Below, piece by piece: positions 22,701 through 33,826 of a stretch of 64,000 nucleotides of DNA. Numbering within the stretch: position 1 is the first letter of the stretch; every line of letters begins with the position of its first letter. The notes under the pieces were generated by a model that worked only from the letters and a program-made list of their open reading frames with translations, searched no databases and had not been told where the DNA came from. The stretch comes from Astragalus membranaceus (taxonomy: Eukaryota; Streptophyta; Magnoliopsida; Fabales; Fabaceae), in contig CM076847.1 of NCBI GenBank assembly GCA_039519185.1, positions 64,617,521 through 64,681,520 on the forward strand, given 5' to 3'. The position numbers and the translations under genes are program-made.

Positions 22701-22820
22701 CAAAGTCCTCAATAAAGAGAACTCTTTCAAAAAGTAGTGTATGCCACTTGTAGTGAAGAACACACGGTATTCTTTAGTAAAAGGCGAAAGAATAGTTCGC
22801 TATGTGCTCATCACATGGCT
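22701..22820 (-). ncRNA. U5: U5 snRNA, copy 9
   Basis: This is a full-length copy of the copy-2 type. TATA is at 22852-22857; the USE at 22890-22900 has the CACGTCG variant. Loop and Sm site are intact. Confidence 0.9.
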
Positions 22821-23415
22821 CCGTGATTTGTTTAGCAAGAGGTCCTTCATTTTTATAGCCTAAGCAACTTGTTTTTGTGTATTCTTCATCGACGTGGGAC
22901 TTATGTAGAAACATATATATGCGCCCAAACCCACTCACCTGAGCCTTCTTTTTCTCCTCACGTTTCTTCACCCACTCATTAAGTTATGACTGCTAAGTCT
23001 TTTCTTCTCACTTCCATATTTATCAAAATTTCAATACATGCAATAAATAGACTTAAAGTCCTAAGGGTGAGCACACATTTTTACTTAAAAAAATGCACAA
23101 ACTCTTACTAACATAATCTGAAAATTGAGCTTCTGATAAATCTTCTTGTCATGTTTCACTTATATATCCTATATGAATGTAGAGACTATATAACTTATTG
23201 GTTGCAGTTCCATTTTGTACCTAGTTTTCAATTTTCATACTTTTTTGCTATATGAATGTATAAACATCATGATTATTCTAAGTCAGGTATACTATTTTGT
23301 CTTGTCTAAAAAAAGTCAAAAGATACAGTTTTGTCCAATATAATAATAGGAAGAAACATTGAACTAGCCTTGTAGTGTCCTCAATGAAGAGAACTCTTTC
23401 AAAAAGTAGCGTATG

Positions 23416-23644
23416 TGTAACATCCCCTATTTTTGCTATTTAATTATAATGGCATAATAGTAATTATTAGTGATTTATTTATTTATTGAAATTGTTTAAA
23501 TTGAAAGTGATTTGCTTGATTGATTTATTTTGCAAATGATGTGCTTGATTTAATTGATTTCATCACATTAGATTAATTAGGAGTGAGGGAGTCATTAGGA
23601 AAGAAATGTTTAAGTGAGGGGTAAAATCGTATTTGCGCATTCCC

Positions 23645-23692
<48 letters not shown>

Positions 23693-25816
23693 TTTCAGCT
23701 GAAACACAAAAACACTTCATTCCTTGTAAATTTCTGAAAATCAGATTAGAGAGAGGAAGAGAGGAGCTCGAGAGGGAGAAGGAAGAAAAGAGAGAGAGAG
23801 CTTCAGAAATATCCAATGCATGTTCAATTTTCTTTCATCATCTTGACCATCTCATTCCCCTCTTCCCATTGATACAAATTTCTGAACCAAAACCCTCCTC
23901 CTTCATCATCTTCCATTTTCGATTTTGAGCTCCAAGTTTAGCTATTAATGGAGAACCCACCTTGCATGTCATTCTTTTAAGGTTGAGGGTAGATTTCAGA
24001 GGATATATTGTTCATTTATGCAATTTGGAGGAAGGCTTAGTAGCTAGGAATCTGGGTTTCAACTTGTTCCGTCTGGAAACGGTTTGGTTGGAGAGTTCGT
24101 GAGTCGTCGTGTTCCGTGTTGCTAAGTCTTCGGTGCTATTGCTTTTTGTCTTCTAAAGGTGAGTTCTATAACTCACTAGGAAAACCATGAATATGTGTAT
24201 TGTTGTGTTATTGAGTTTGAAGGTGAATCGGAATGGACACGGGAACGATCGGAATAGCAAAGAAAACGCGAAAAACTGTTTTTCTGCAACACTGTTAGTC
24301 ACGCATGGACTGTGTGCCCTTGGGCACGGGTCGTGCGTGAGATTCTGGAACCACTGGTGCTGTTTTTGAAAACGCGCACGGGTCGTGTGCCAAGGCGCAC
24401 GGACCGTGCATATCTCTCTGATGCGGCATTTTTGAAATACGTCCGAAGTCGTTCCGATTGGTCCTAAGTCCCTTCCAATCCACTCCCCGAGGTTCCCCTA
24501 GGATGGGAACACCGTAATTCTACATGTTTAGCTTTGACTGAAGTGGTAGTATTGATCGGGAAGTAATTTGGGATCGGAAAGGAATGACACGAAAAATGAT
24601 AGTCACGCACGGATCGTGTGTATGGGCGCACGGGTCGTGCGTGGTCTTCGGGTTGCCTCTTTTGAAAAGTGTTTTAAATCATTCCGAACGATTCCAATTG
24701 CTTTCTAATCCCTCCTTCCACCTTCCCCAATGTTACTATAATTGAATTGCCCTGAATTGAGTGGTAATTGATTATGATTGATTGTGTTTGGATTAAGTTC
24801 AGGTTAAGTGAATGCTCATGTGATTGACCATTGATTTCATGTTATGAATTTGTGTTTGATGTATTGTGCTGGATTGACTGGTTTAGTAAGATTGATAAGA
24901 TAAGTTAGCAAACCTTAGTAATCCATGAGAGATCACTTAATAATTAGACTTAGTTAGTAATTAGATCACCTTAGTAATAAGTTTATGTTCAGTTCAGTTC
25001 ATTGTTCCGTCAAGTTATTGCTATGTTTAAGTTCATTGTTGAGTTCAGTTCAGGTATATCATCATATATATCTTAAGTCGGGGTGACGACCCTATTTAGT
25101 TTAGTGTGCTAGGGGAGAGGCAGTCATGAGCCTTATGAACCTAGGCCCCGTTAGGGACCCAGCCGATTAGTGGGGACGGGTTCACCGGAAGCTTATTATG
25201 CCAAGTGACCGGTGACACGCTATAACTTTAGTTAGTGTTGTATCTTGTAACCGGCTTGAGGGTTACGAGGTCAACTTTTAGTTAGTTAGCCACATAGTCA
25301 ACTTTGAGGACTATGATTTATGAGTTAAGTATAATGAATCAAGCATAATTGAACCGAGAGAATTAGTAAGGGGTCGCGATAGAACTCACTGAGACAAGTT
25401 GTCTCACCCAATCAATTGTTGTTGTTTTTCAGTTAAGCAGGGAAAGTTGAATACCGTGAGGCACGGATATGAAGATGCCTGAGGAGCAGCCGCTATCTTT
25501 ATTTCTTTATGTCTTGTATTTCAGTTTCCCTTGTATCTCTGTATTTTGTATTCAGTTTCTTAGATGTACGATGGTACGACTTATGTTTTTAAGTTGTAAA
25601 TCGCTTCCGCAGACTTTCGGTTTTGAGTACTGAACACTAGTTGAGGGTGTAAGGACCACTTTATGTATTTTTATGTTAAGTTAAGTAAGCGAACTTGATG
25701 GGTTTTTAGCATTGAGTATTAGTATGTGTTCAGTATTTAAAAAGGAAGTCACTCTGATGTATGCCAGTAGTGTGCTTCGGTAATTTCTACAAGATAGAAA
25801 TTAACGGGGTGTTACA
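23416..25816 (+). repeat. Element C 5' LTR
   Basis: This 2401-bp LTR starts TGTAACATCCCC and ends GGGGTGTTACA. A (TA)20 run at 23646-23686 may supply a TATA element. Palindrome pairs occur near 24303, 24373 and 24604. The block GGGGTGACGACCCT near 25080 is shared with the B LTR. Confidence 0.92.
24301..24645 (+). repeat. CG-rich palindrome pairs in the C 5' LTR
   Basis: There are three pairs of GCACGGRYCGTGC-like palindromes at ~24301-24340, 24373-24410 and 24604-24644. Several are decayed by one base. They match those in the 3' LTR and the longer set in B. Confidence 0.75.
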
Positions 25817-25818
25817 AT

Positions 25819-25830
25819 TGGTTTCAGAGC
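25819..25830 (+). promoter_or_regulatory. Primer-binding site of element C (tRNA-iMet, one change)
   Basis: TGGTTTCAGAGC differs from the TGGTATCAGAGC of A and B by one base. It starts two bases after the LTR. The following AGTTCGACC is shared with B. Confidence 0.82.
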
Positions 25831-25952
25831 AGTTCGACCCAGACGGACTTAGAATTATGAGTCTCTTAAGTCCTCTAAGTGTGATTCCTCTTAGTATGCT
25901 ATTAGACGTTTAGCCTGATCAACTAAACACTTTGTGCATATTTCGTAGAATC

Positions 25953-27026
25953 ATGGCTGGTGGAAGTAGGAGAAGCGTCCCTGTTGATCCAAATACCGAA
26001 TGGATGCAGAATGTCATCGAGATGCAACAGAAGATGATGAATGACATGATGCAAATGCAGCAGCAACAGATGGCTCAAATGGCCCAGATGCATCATGAGA
26101 TGATGAATCAGCAACAACCGAATGTTCAACAACCTCCTCTGGAAGATCCGAATAGGGCGTACTTTCGTTTCCAGAAGATGAATCCTCAAAGTTTCAAAGG
26201 AGGACCTGAGGTAATGGTATCACATTTCTGGTTGGATTCGATGGAGAAGATTTTTAGGACTCTTCAATGCAGCGAAGAAGAGAAGGTTCTCTTTGCCGCC
26301 CATATGCTCGAGGAAGATGCTCAAACCTGGTGGACCAATGCTCATGATTTGATGGTGAACCAGGGAACTCCTGTTACCTGGGTTAACTTCAAGGAGATGT
26401 TTATTGGTCACTTTTTCCCTCCGGTGATGAATTTAAGTAAACAAGCCGAGTTTATCAATCTGAGACAAGGAGAGATGTCGGTGGGTGAGTTCACCGCCAA
26501 GTTCGAAAGGTTGTCGCAGTTCTATCAGTTGGCAAAGCATGCTCCGAATGATGAGTGGAAGATGCAGATGTATAGGGCAAGTCTTCGTGCTGATGTGGCC
26601 CAAGGTCTTAGCTCTTATGCTATGACCAATTATGCTGGATTGGTGCAGCAAGCTTATGTTGCAGAGGCAGATCTCAACAAGATGTATGAAGAAAGGAAAG
26701 CATATCGGAAGGAAAAGAAAAAGGCATCGGAATTGCCAACCCCAAGTGAGGAGCCAAAGGGTACCTCCAACAAAGGAAAGCAAGCTACAGCATCCGAACT
26801 ACTAAGGTCCGGTAAGTGTCCGAAATGCGGAAGGCCTCACACTGGAGAGTGTCGTCTAGGATCCACTGTGTGTTACTACTGCAAGGAAGAAGGGCATTAT
26901 GCTAACGAGTGTCCGGCAAAGAAGAGGAATCGAGAGGAAAATTCTACCCCCGCGCGAGGAAGAATCTATGTGTTGGACGCTCAGAAGGGCAAAGCTGATG
27001 ACAGTTCGGCGAAAGGTATTTCTTAG
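25953..27026 (+). CDS. gag: Element C Gag protein (357 aa, intact)
   Basis: It encodes a capsid/nucleocapsid polyprotein that packages the element RNA. Translation from ATG 25953 begins MAGGSRRSVPVDPN, matching the B Gag start. Residues ~12-55 are Met/Gln-rich and probably helical. Residues ~70-240 form the retrotransposon gag domain (HFWLDSMEKIF, WWTNAHDLM). A CxxC pair is followed by the zinc knuckle CYYCKEEGHYANEC at ~307-320. It ends after RGRIYVLDAQK, the point where protease starts in B. The frame is unbroken although the element is non-autonomous, which suggests Gag is still used. No protease, RT or integrase is present. Confidence 0.93.
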   Translation: MAGGSRRSVPVDPNTEWMQNVIEMQQKMMNDMMQMQQQQMAQMAQMHHEMMNQQQPNVQQPPLEDPNRAYFRFQKMNPQSFKGGPEVMVSHFWLDSMEKIFRTLQCSEEEKVLFAAHMLEEDAQTWWTNAHDLMVNQGTPVTWVNFKEMFIGHFFPPVMNLSKQAEFINLRQGEMSVGEFTAKFERLSQFYQLAKHAPNDEWKMQMYRASLRADVAQGLSSYAMTNYAGLVQQAYVAEADLNKMYEERKAYRKEKKKASELPTPSEEPKGTSNKGKQATASELLRSGKCPKCGRPHTGECRLGSTVCYYCKEEGHYANECPAKKRNREENSTPARGRIYVLDAQKGKADDSSAKGIS

Positions 27027-27051
27027 TCCAAATTTTGAGGATAAAATTTTT

Positions 27052-27065
27052 AAAAGTTGGGGTGA
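27052..27065 (+). promoter_or_regulatory. Polypurine tract of element C
   Basis: AAAAGTTGGGGTGA precedes the 3' LTR start at 27067. It matches the B tract almost base for base. Confidence 0.75.
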
Positions 27066-27066
27066 A

Positions 27067-27295
27067 TGTAACATCCCCTATTTTTGCTATTTAATTATAA
27101 TGGCATAATAGTAATTATTAGTGATTTATTTATTTATTGAAATTGTTTAAATTGAAAGTGATTTGCTTGATTGATTTATTTTGCAAATGATGTGCTTGAT
27201 TTAATTGATTTCATCACATTAGATTAATTAGGAGTGAGGGAGTCATTAGGAAAGAAATGTTTAAGTGAGGGGTAAAATCGTATTTGCGGATTCCC

Positions 27296-27367
<72 letters not shown>

Positions 27368-29491
27368 TTTCAGCTGAAACACAAAAACACTTCATTCCTT
27401 GTAAATTTCTGAAAATTAGATTAGAGAGAGGAAGAGAGGAGCTCGAGAGGGAGAAGGAAGAAAAGAGAGAGAGAGCTTCAGAAATCTCCAATGCATGTTC
27501 AGTTTTCTTTCATCATCTTGAACATCTCATTCCCCTCTTCCCATTGATACAAATTTCTGAACCAAAACCCTCCTCCTTCATCATCTTCCATTTTCGATTT
27601 TGAGCTCCAAGTTTAGCTATTAATGGAGAACCCACCTTGCATGTCATTCTTTTAAGGTTGAGGGTAGATTTCAGAGAATATATTGTTCATTTATGCAATT
27701 TGGAGGAAGGTTTAGTAGCTAGGAATCTGGGTTTCAACTTGTTCCGTCTGGAAACGGTTTGGTTGGAGAGTTCGTGAGTCGCCATGTTCCGTGTTGCTAA
27801 GTCTTCGGTGCTATTGCTTTTTGTCTTCTAAAGGTGAGTTCTATAACTCACTAGGAAAACCATGAATATGTGTATTGTTGTGTTATTGAGTTTGAAGGTG
27901 AATCGGAATGGACACGGGAGCGATCGGAATAGGAAAGAAAACGCGAAAAACTGTTTTTCTGCAACACTGTTAGTCACGCACGGACCGTGTGCCCTTGGGC
28001 ACGGGTCGTGCGTGAGATTCTGGAACCACTGGTGCTGTTTTTGAAAACGCGCACGGGCCGTTTGCCAAGGCGCACGGACCGTGCGTATCTCTCTGATGCG
28101 ACATTTTTGAAATACGTCCGAAGTCGTTCTGATTGGTCCTAAGTCCCTTCCATTCCACTCCCCGAGGTTCCCCTAGGATGGGAACACCGTAATTCTACAT
28201 GTTTAGCTTTGACTGAAGTGGTAGTATTGATCAGGAAGTAATTCGGGATCGGAAAGGAATGACACGAAAAATGATAGTCACGCACGGATCGTGTGTATGG
28301 GCGCACGGGTCGTGCGTGGTCTTCGGGTTGCCTCTTTTAAAAAGTGTTTTAAATCATTCAGAACGATTCCAATTGCTTTCTAATCCCTCCTTCCACCTTC
28401 CCCAATGTTACTATAATTGAATTGCCCTGAATTGAGTGGTAATTGATTATGATTGATTGTGTTTCGATTAAGTTCAGGTTAAGTGAATGCTCATGTGATT
28501 GACCATTGATTTCATGTTATGAATTTGTGTTTGATGTATTGTGCTGGATTGACTGGTTTAGTAAGATTGATAAGATAAGTTAGCAAACCTTAGTAATCCA
28601 TGAGAGATCACTTAATAATTAGACTTAGTTAGTAATTAGATCACCTTAGTAATAAGTTTATGTTCAGTTCAGTTCATTGTTCAGTCAAGTTATTGCTATG
28701 TTTAAGTTCATTGTTGAGTTCAGTTCAGGTATATCATCATATATATCTTAAGTCGGGGTGACGACCCTATTTAGTTTAGTGTGCTAGGGGAGAGGCAGTC
28801 ATGAGCCTTATGAACCTAGGCTCCGTTAGGGACCCAGCCGATTAGTGGGGACGGGTTCACCGGAAGCTTATTATGCCAAGTGACCGGTGACACGCTATAA
28901 CTTTAGTTAGTGTTGTATCTTGTAACCGGCTTGAGGGTTACGAGGTCAACTTTTAGTTAGTTAGCCACATAGTCAACTTTGAGGACTATGATTTATGAGT
29001 TAAGTATAATGAATCAAGCATAATTGAACCGAGAGAATTAGTAAGGGGTCGCGATAGAACTCACTGAGACAAGTTGTCTCACCCAATCAATTGTTGTTGT
29101 TTTTCAGTTAAGCAGGGAAAGTTGAAGACCGTGAGGCACGGATATGAAGATGCCTGAGGAGCAGCCGCTATCTTTATTTCTTTATGTCTTGTATTTCAGT
29201 TTCCCTTGTATCTCTATATTTTGTATTCAATTTCTTAGATGTACGATGGTACGAATTATGTTTTTAAGTTGTAAATCGCTTCCGCAGACTTTCGGTTTTG
29301 AGTACTGAACACTAGTTGAGGGTGTAAGGACCGCTTTATGTATTTTTATGTTAAGTTAAGTAAGCGAACTTGATGGGTTTTTAGCATTGAGTATTAGTAT
29401 GTGTTCAGTATTTAAAAAGGAAGTCACTCTGATGTATGCCAGTAGTGCGCTTCGGTAATTTCTACAAGATAGAAATTAACGGGGTGTTACA
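27067..29491 (+). repeat. Element C 3' LTR
   Basis: This 2425-bp partner of 23416-25816 has a longer (TA)32 run at 27297-27361. Palindrome pairs lie near 27974, 28046 and 28278. It ends TGTTACA at 29491, directly against the right target repeat in U5 copy 10. Confidence 0.92.
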
Positions 29492-30028
29492 GCATGCCAC
29501 TTGTAGTGAAGAGCACACGGTATTCTTTAGTAAAAGGCGAAAGAATAGTTCGCTATGTGCTCATCACATGGCTCCGTGATTTGTTTAAGGAGAGGTCCTT
29601 CATTTTTATAGCCTATGCAACTTGTTTTAGTGTATTCTTCATCGATGTGGGACTTAAGTAAAAACATATGTATGCGCCCAAACCCACTCACCTGAGCCTT
29701 CTCTTTCTCATCGTCCTTCTTCACCCACACATTTTTCCTTAAAAATATGGCACAAACCCTTACAAACTTTAGCTGAAAATTGAGATTCTGATAAATCTTC
29801 TTGTCATGTTTCACATATATATGCTATATGAATGTAGAGACTATATTATTTATTGGTTGCAGTACCATCTTGTACCTAGTTTTCAATTTTCAATCTATTT
29901 TTCTATATGAATGTATAAAAATCATGATTAATCTAAGTCAAGTATACTATTTTGTTTTGTAAAAAAATAAATCAAAACATACAGGTTTGTCCACTATCAT
30001 AATAGTAAGAAACTTTGAACTAGCCTTG

Positions 30029-30148
30029 CAAAGTCCTCAATAAAGAGAACTCTTTCAAAAATTAGTGTATGCCACTTGTAGTGAAGAACACACGGTATTC
30101 TTTAGTAAAAGGCGAAAGAATAGTTCGCTATGTGCTCATCACATGGCT
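30029..30148 (-). ncRNA. U5: U5 snRNA, copy 11
   Basis: This is a full-length copy of the copy-2 type. TATA is at 30180-30185; the USE at 30218-30228 has the CACGTCG variant. Loop and 3' box are intact. The Sm region reads CUAAUUUUUGAA, still a good Sm site. Confidence 0.9.
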
Positions 30149-30700
30149 CCGTGATTTGTTTAGCAAGAGGTCCTTCATTTTTATAGCCTAAGCAACTTGT
30201 TTTTGTGTATTCTTCATCGACGTGGGACTTAAGTAGAAACATATATATGCGCCCAAACCCACTCACCTGAGCCTTCTTTTTCTCCTCACGCTTCTTCACC
30301 CACTCATTAAGTTATGACTGCTAAGTCTTTTCTTCTCACATCCATATTTTTCAAAATTTCAATACATGCAATAAATAGACTTAAAGTCCTAAGGGTGAGC
30401 ACACATTTTTACTTAAAAAAATGCACAAACTCTTACTAACATTATCTGAAAATTGAGCTTCTGATAAATTTTCTTGTCGTGTTTGACTTATATATCCTAT
30501 ATGACGGTAGAGACTATATAACTTATTGGTGGCCGTTCCATTTTGTACCTAGTTTTCAATTTTTTTACTTTTTTCCTATATGAATGTATAAACATCATGA
30601 TTATTCTACGTCAAGTATACTATTTTGTCGTGTCTAAAAAAAGTCAAAACATACAGTTTTGTCCAATATCATAATAGGAAGAAACATTGAACTAGCCTTG

Positions 30701-30820
30701 CAGAGTCCTCAATGAAGAGAACTCTTTCAAAAAGTAGTGTATGCCACCTGTAGTGAAGAACACACGGTATTCTTTAGTAAAAGGCGAAAGAATAGTTCGC
30801 TATGTGCTTATCACATGGCT
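30701..30820 (-). ncRNA. U5: U5 snRNA, copy 12
   Basis: This is a full-length copy of the copy-3 type with intact loop and Sm site. TATA is at 30852-30857. The USE at 30890-30900 carries the GTCTCAC change of copy 3. Confidence 0.88.
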
Positions 30821-31371
30821 CCGTGATTTGTTTAGGGAGAGGTCCTTCATTTTTATAGCTTAAGCAACTTGTTTTTGTGTATTCTTCATCGATGTGAGAC
30901 TTAAGTAGAAACATACGTATGCACCCAAACCCACTCACCTGAGCCTTCGCTTTCTCCTCATCCTTCTTCACCCACCCATTACGTTATGACCGCTAAGTCT
31001 TTTCTTCTCACTTCCATATTTTTCAGCATTTCAATTCTTGCAATAAATAGACTTAAAGTCCAAAGATTTAGCACACATTTTTCCTTAACAAAATGGCACA
31101 AACCCTTACAAACATTAGCTGAAAATTGAGATTCTGATAAATCTTCTTGTCATGTTTCACTTATATATGCTATATGAATGTAGATACGATATTATTTATT
31201 GGTTGCAGTACCATCTTGTACCTAGTTTTCAATTTTCAAACTATTTTTCTATATGAATGTATAAACATCATGATTATTCTAAGTCAAGTATACTATTTTG
31301 TTTTGTAAAAAAAATCACAACATACAGTTTTGTCCACTATCATAATAGTAAGAAACTTTGAACTAGCCTTG

Positions 31372-31491
31372 CCAAGTCCCCAATGAAGAGAACTCTTTCA
31401 AAAATTAGTGTATGCCACTTGTAGTGAAGAACACAGGGTATTCTTTAGGAAAAGGCGAAAGAATAGTTCGCTATGTGCTCATCACATGGCT
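31372..31491 (-). pseudogene. U5 snRNA, copy 13 (loop mutated)
   Basis: It is full length with TATA at 31523-31528 and a variant USE at 31561-31571. The invariant loop reads GCCUUUUCCU, one change in a sequence that contacts exons. It is probably a pseudogene or makes a defective RNA. Confidence 0.82.
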
Positions 31492-32043
31492 CCGTGATTT
31501 GTTTAGCGAGAGGTCCTTCATTTTTATACCCTAAGCAACTTGTTTTTGTGTATTCTTCATCGACGTGGGACTTAAGTAAAAAACATATATATGCGCCCAA
31601 ACCAACTCACCCTAGCCTTCTCTTTCTCCTCTCGCTTATTCACCCACTCATTAAGTTATGACTGCTAAGTCTTTTCTTCTCACTTCCATATTTTTCAAAA
31701 TTTCAATACATGCAATAAATAGACTTAAAGTCCTAAGGGTGAGCACACATTTTTCCTTAAAAAATGCACAAACTCTTACTAACATTATCTGAAAATTGAG
31801 CTTCTGATAAATTTTCTTGTCGTGTTTCACTTATATATCCTATATGACGGTAGAGACTATATAACTTATTGGTTGCGGTTCCATTTTGTACCTAGTTTTC
31901 AATTTTCTTACTTTTTTCCTATATGAATGTATAAACGTCATGATTATTCTAAGTCAAGTATACTATTTTGTCGTGTCTAAAAAAAGTCAAAACATACAGT
32001 TTTGTCCAATATCTTAGTTGTAACAAACTTTGAACTTGCCTTG

Positions 32044-32163
32044 CAGAGTTCTCAATGAAGAGAACTTGTTCAAAAAGTAGTGTATGCCACATGTTGTGAA
32101 GAACACACGGTATTCTTTAGTAAAAGGCGAAAGAATGGTTCGCTATATGCTCATCACATGGCT
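32044..32163 (-). pseudogene. U5 snRNA pseudogene, copy 14 (USE deleted)
   Basis: It carries the same USE deletion as copy 7: GCCTAAG runs into TAGACAC after the TATA box (32195-32200). Unlike copy 7 the loop is normal. A 3' stem change (GAACTTG) is shared by both. Confidence 0.88.
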
Positions 32164-32676
32164 CTGTGATTTGTTCAGCGAGAGGTCCTTCATTTTTATA
32201 GCCTAAGTAGACACATATGTATGCGGCCAAACCCACTCACCTGAGCCATCTCTTTCTCCTTATCCTTCTTCACCCACGCATTACGTTTATATTGCTAAGA
32301 CTTTTCTTCTCACTTCCATATTTTTCAACATTTCAATACATGCAATAAAGAGACTTAAAGTCCTAAGGGTGAGCACACATTTTTCCTTAAAAAATATGGC
32401 ACAAACTCTTACTAACATTAGATGAAAATTGAGCTTCTGATAAATCTTCTTGTCATGTTTCACTTATATATCCTATATGAATGTAGAGACTATATAACTT
32501 ATTGGTTGCAGTTCCATTTTGTACCTAGTTTTCAATTTTCATACTTTTTTGCTATATGAATGTATAAACATCATGATTATTCTAAGTGAAGTATACTATT
32601 TTGTCTTGTCTAAAAAAAGTCAAAAGATACAGTTATGTCCAATATCATAATAGGAAGAAACATTGAACTAGCCTTG

Positions 32677-32780
32677 CAGAGTCCTCAATGAAGAGAACTC
32701 TTTCAAAAAGTAGCGTATGCCGCTTGTAGTGAAAAGCACACGGTATTCTTTAGTTAAAGGCGAAAGAATTGTTCACTATG
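32677..32780 (-). pseudogene. U5 snRNA fragment, copy 15 (5' end and promoter lost)
   Basis: The 3' stem-loop, Sm site and an altered loop are present. The sequence breaks at about 32780 and continues into an unrelated part of a repeat spacer. No TATA or USE follows. Confidence 0.85.
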
Positions 32781-32923
32781 TCCACTATCCTAAGGGTTAG
32801 CACACATTTATAAAAATCATGATTAATCTAAGTCAAGTATACTATTTTGTTTTGTAAAAAAATAAATCAAAACATACAGGTTTGTCCACTATCATAATAG
32901 TAATAAACTTTGAACTAGCCTTG

Positions 32924-33043
32924 CAAAGTCCTCAATGAAGAGAACTCTTTCAAAAAGTAGTGTATGCCACTTGTAGTGAAGAACACATGGTATTCTTTAG
33001 TAAAAGGCGAAAGAATAGTTCGCTATGTGCTCATCACATGGCT
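32924..33043 (-). ncRNA. U5: U5 snRNA, copy 16
   Basis: This is a full-length copy with normal loop and Sm site. TATA is at 33075-33080. The USE at 33113-33123 reads GTCCCACATTG, one change at its end. Confidence 0.87.
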
Positions 33044-33586
33044 CCGTGATTTATTTAGCGAGAGGTCCTTCATTTTTATAGCCTAAGCAACTTGTTTTTG
33101 TGTATTCTTCATCAATGTGGGACTTAAATAGAAACATATGTATCCGCGCAAACCCACTCACCTGAGCCTTCTCTTTCTCCTCATCCTTCTTCACCCACCC
33201 ATTGCATTATGACTGCTAAGTCTTTTCTTCTCACTTCCATATTTTTCAACATTTCAATACATGCAATAAATAGACTTCAAGTCCTAAGGGTGAGCACACA
33301 TTTTTCCTTAAAAAAAAGCACAAACTCTTACTAACATTAGCTGAAAATTGTGCTTCTGATAAATATTCTTGTCATGGTTCCCTTATATGTGTTATATGAA
33401 TGTAGAGACAATAAAACTTATTGGTTGCAGTACCATCTAGTACCTAGTTTTCAATTTCCATTCTATTTTTGTATAAACATCATAATTATTCTAAGTCAAG
33501 TGAACTATTTAGTTTTGTCAGAAAAAAGCAAAACATATATAGTTTTGTCAACTATCATAATGGTAAGAAACTTTGAACTAGCCTTG

Positions 33587-33635
33587 CAGAGTCCTCAATG
33601 AAGAGAACTCTTTCAAAAAGTAGTGTATGCCACAT
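33587..33635 (-). pseudogene. U5 snRNA fragment, copy 17 (3' end only)
   Basis: Only the 3' stem-loop, Sm site and a few more bases remain. The sequence then jumps to spacer that is itself short-repeated (the TTTGTCCAC motif at 33636 and 33665). Confidence 0.82.
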
Positions 33636-33707
33636 TTGTCCACTATCCTAAGGGTTAGCACACATTTGTCCACAACCATAATGGTAAGAAACTTTGAACT
33701 AGCCTTG

Positions 33708-33826
33708 CAGAGTCCTCAATGAAGTAAAGTCTTTCGAAAAGTTGCGTATGCCACTTGTAGTGAAGAACACACGGTGTCCTTAGTAAAAGGCAAAAGAGTA
33801 GTTTGCTATGTGCTCATCACATTGCT
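33708..33826 (-). pseudogene. U5 snRNA, copy 18 (degenerate)
   Basis: It is 119 nt with TATA (33858-33863) and a perfect USE (33896-33906). The stem closing the loop is broken (one base lost, several changed) and the 5' end reads AGCAATG. The promoter is intact but the RNA is probably defective. Confidence 0.85.

Larger units (their letters stand above)
23416..29491 (+). mobile_element. Element C: gag-only LTR retrotransposon (TR-GAG type)
   Basis: This complete 6076-bp element has LTRs at 23416-25816 (2401 bp) and 27067-29491 (2425 bp) and a 1250-bp internal region holding one gag frame. The 24-bp LTR length difference equals the difference in a (TA)n run. Substitutions look like 1-2%. The flanking target repeat is GTATG/GCATG. 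The internal region jumps from the end of gag to the tail found after pol in element B (AATTTTGAGGAYAAAATTTT). That shows the element derives from a B-like chromovirus by loss of protease to integrase. It needs pol from elsewhere. Confidence 0.93.
23373..29573 (-). pseudogene. U5 snRNA, copy 10, split by element C
   Basis: The 3' third of the RNA (3' stem-loop and Sm region) is at 23373-23415 and the rest at 29492-29573. Removing the 6076-bp element and one target repeat leaves 120 nt of the copy-1 type. The cut lies just upstream of the Sm site in the RNA sense. The target repeat reads GTATG on the left and GCATG on the right. USE (29643-29653) and TATA (29605-29610) are intact, so a promoter remains in front of a gene whose 3' end is now 6 kb away. 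Confidence 0.92.

Noticed and set aside
23614..23928. 104-codon frame with Tyr-Ile run (and 27265-27603)
   Set aside because: It is a translation of the (TA)n run and purine-rich tract of the C LTR.
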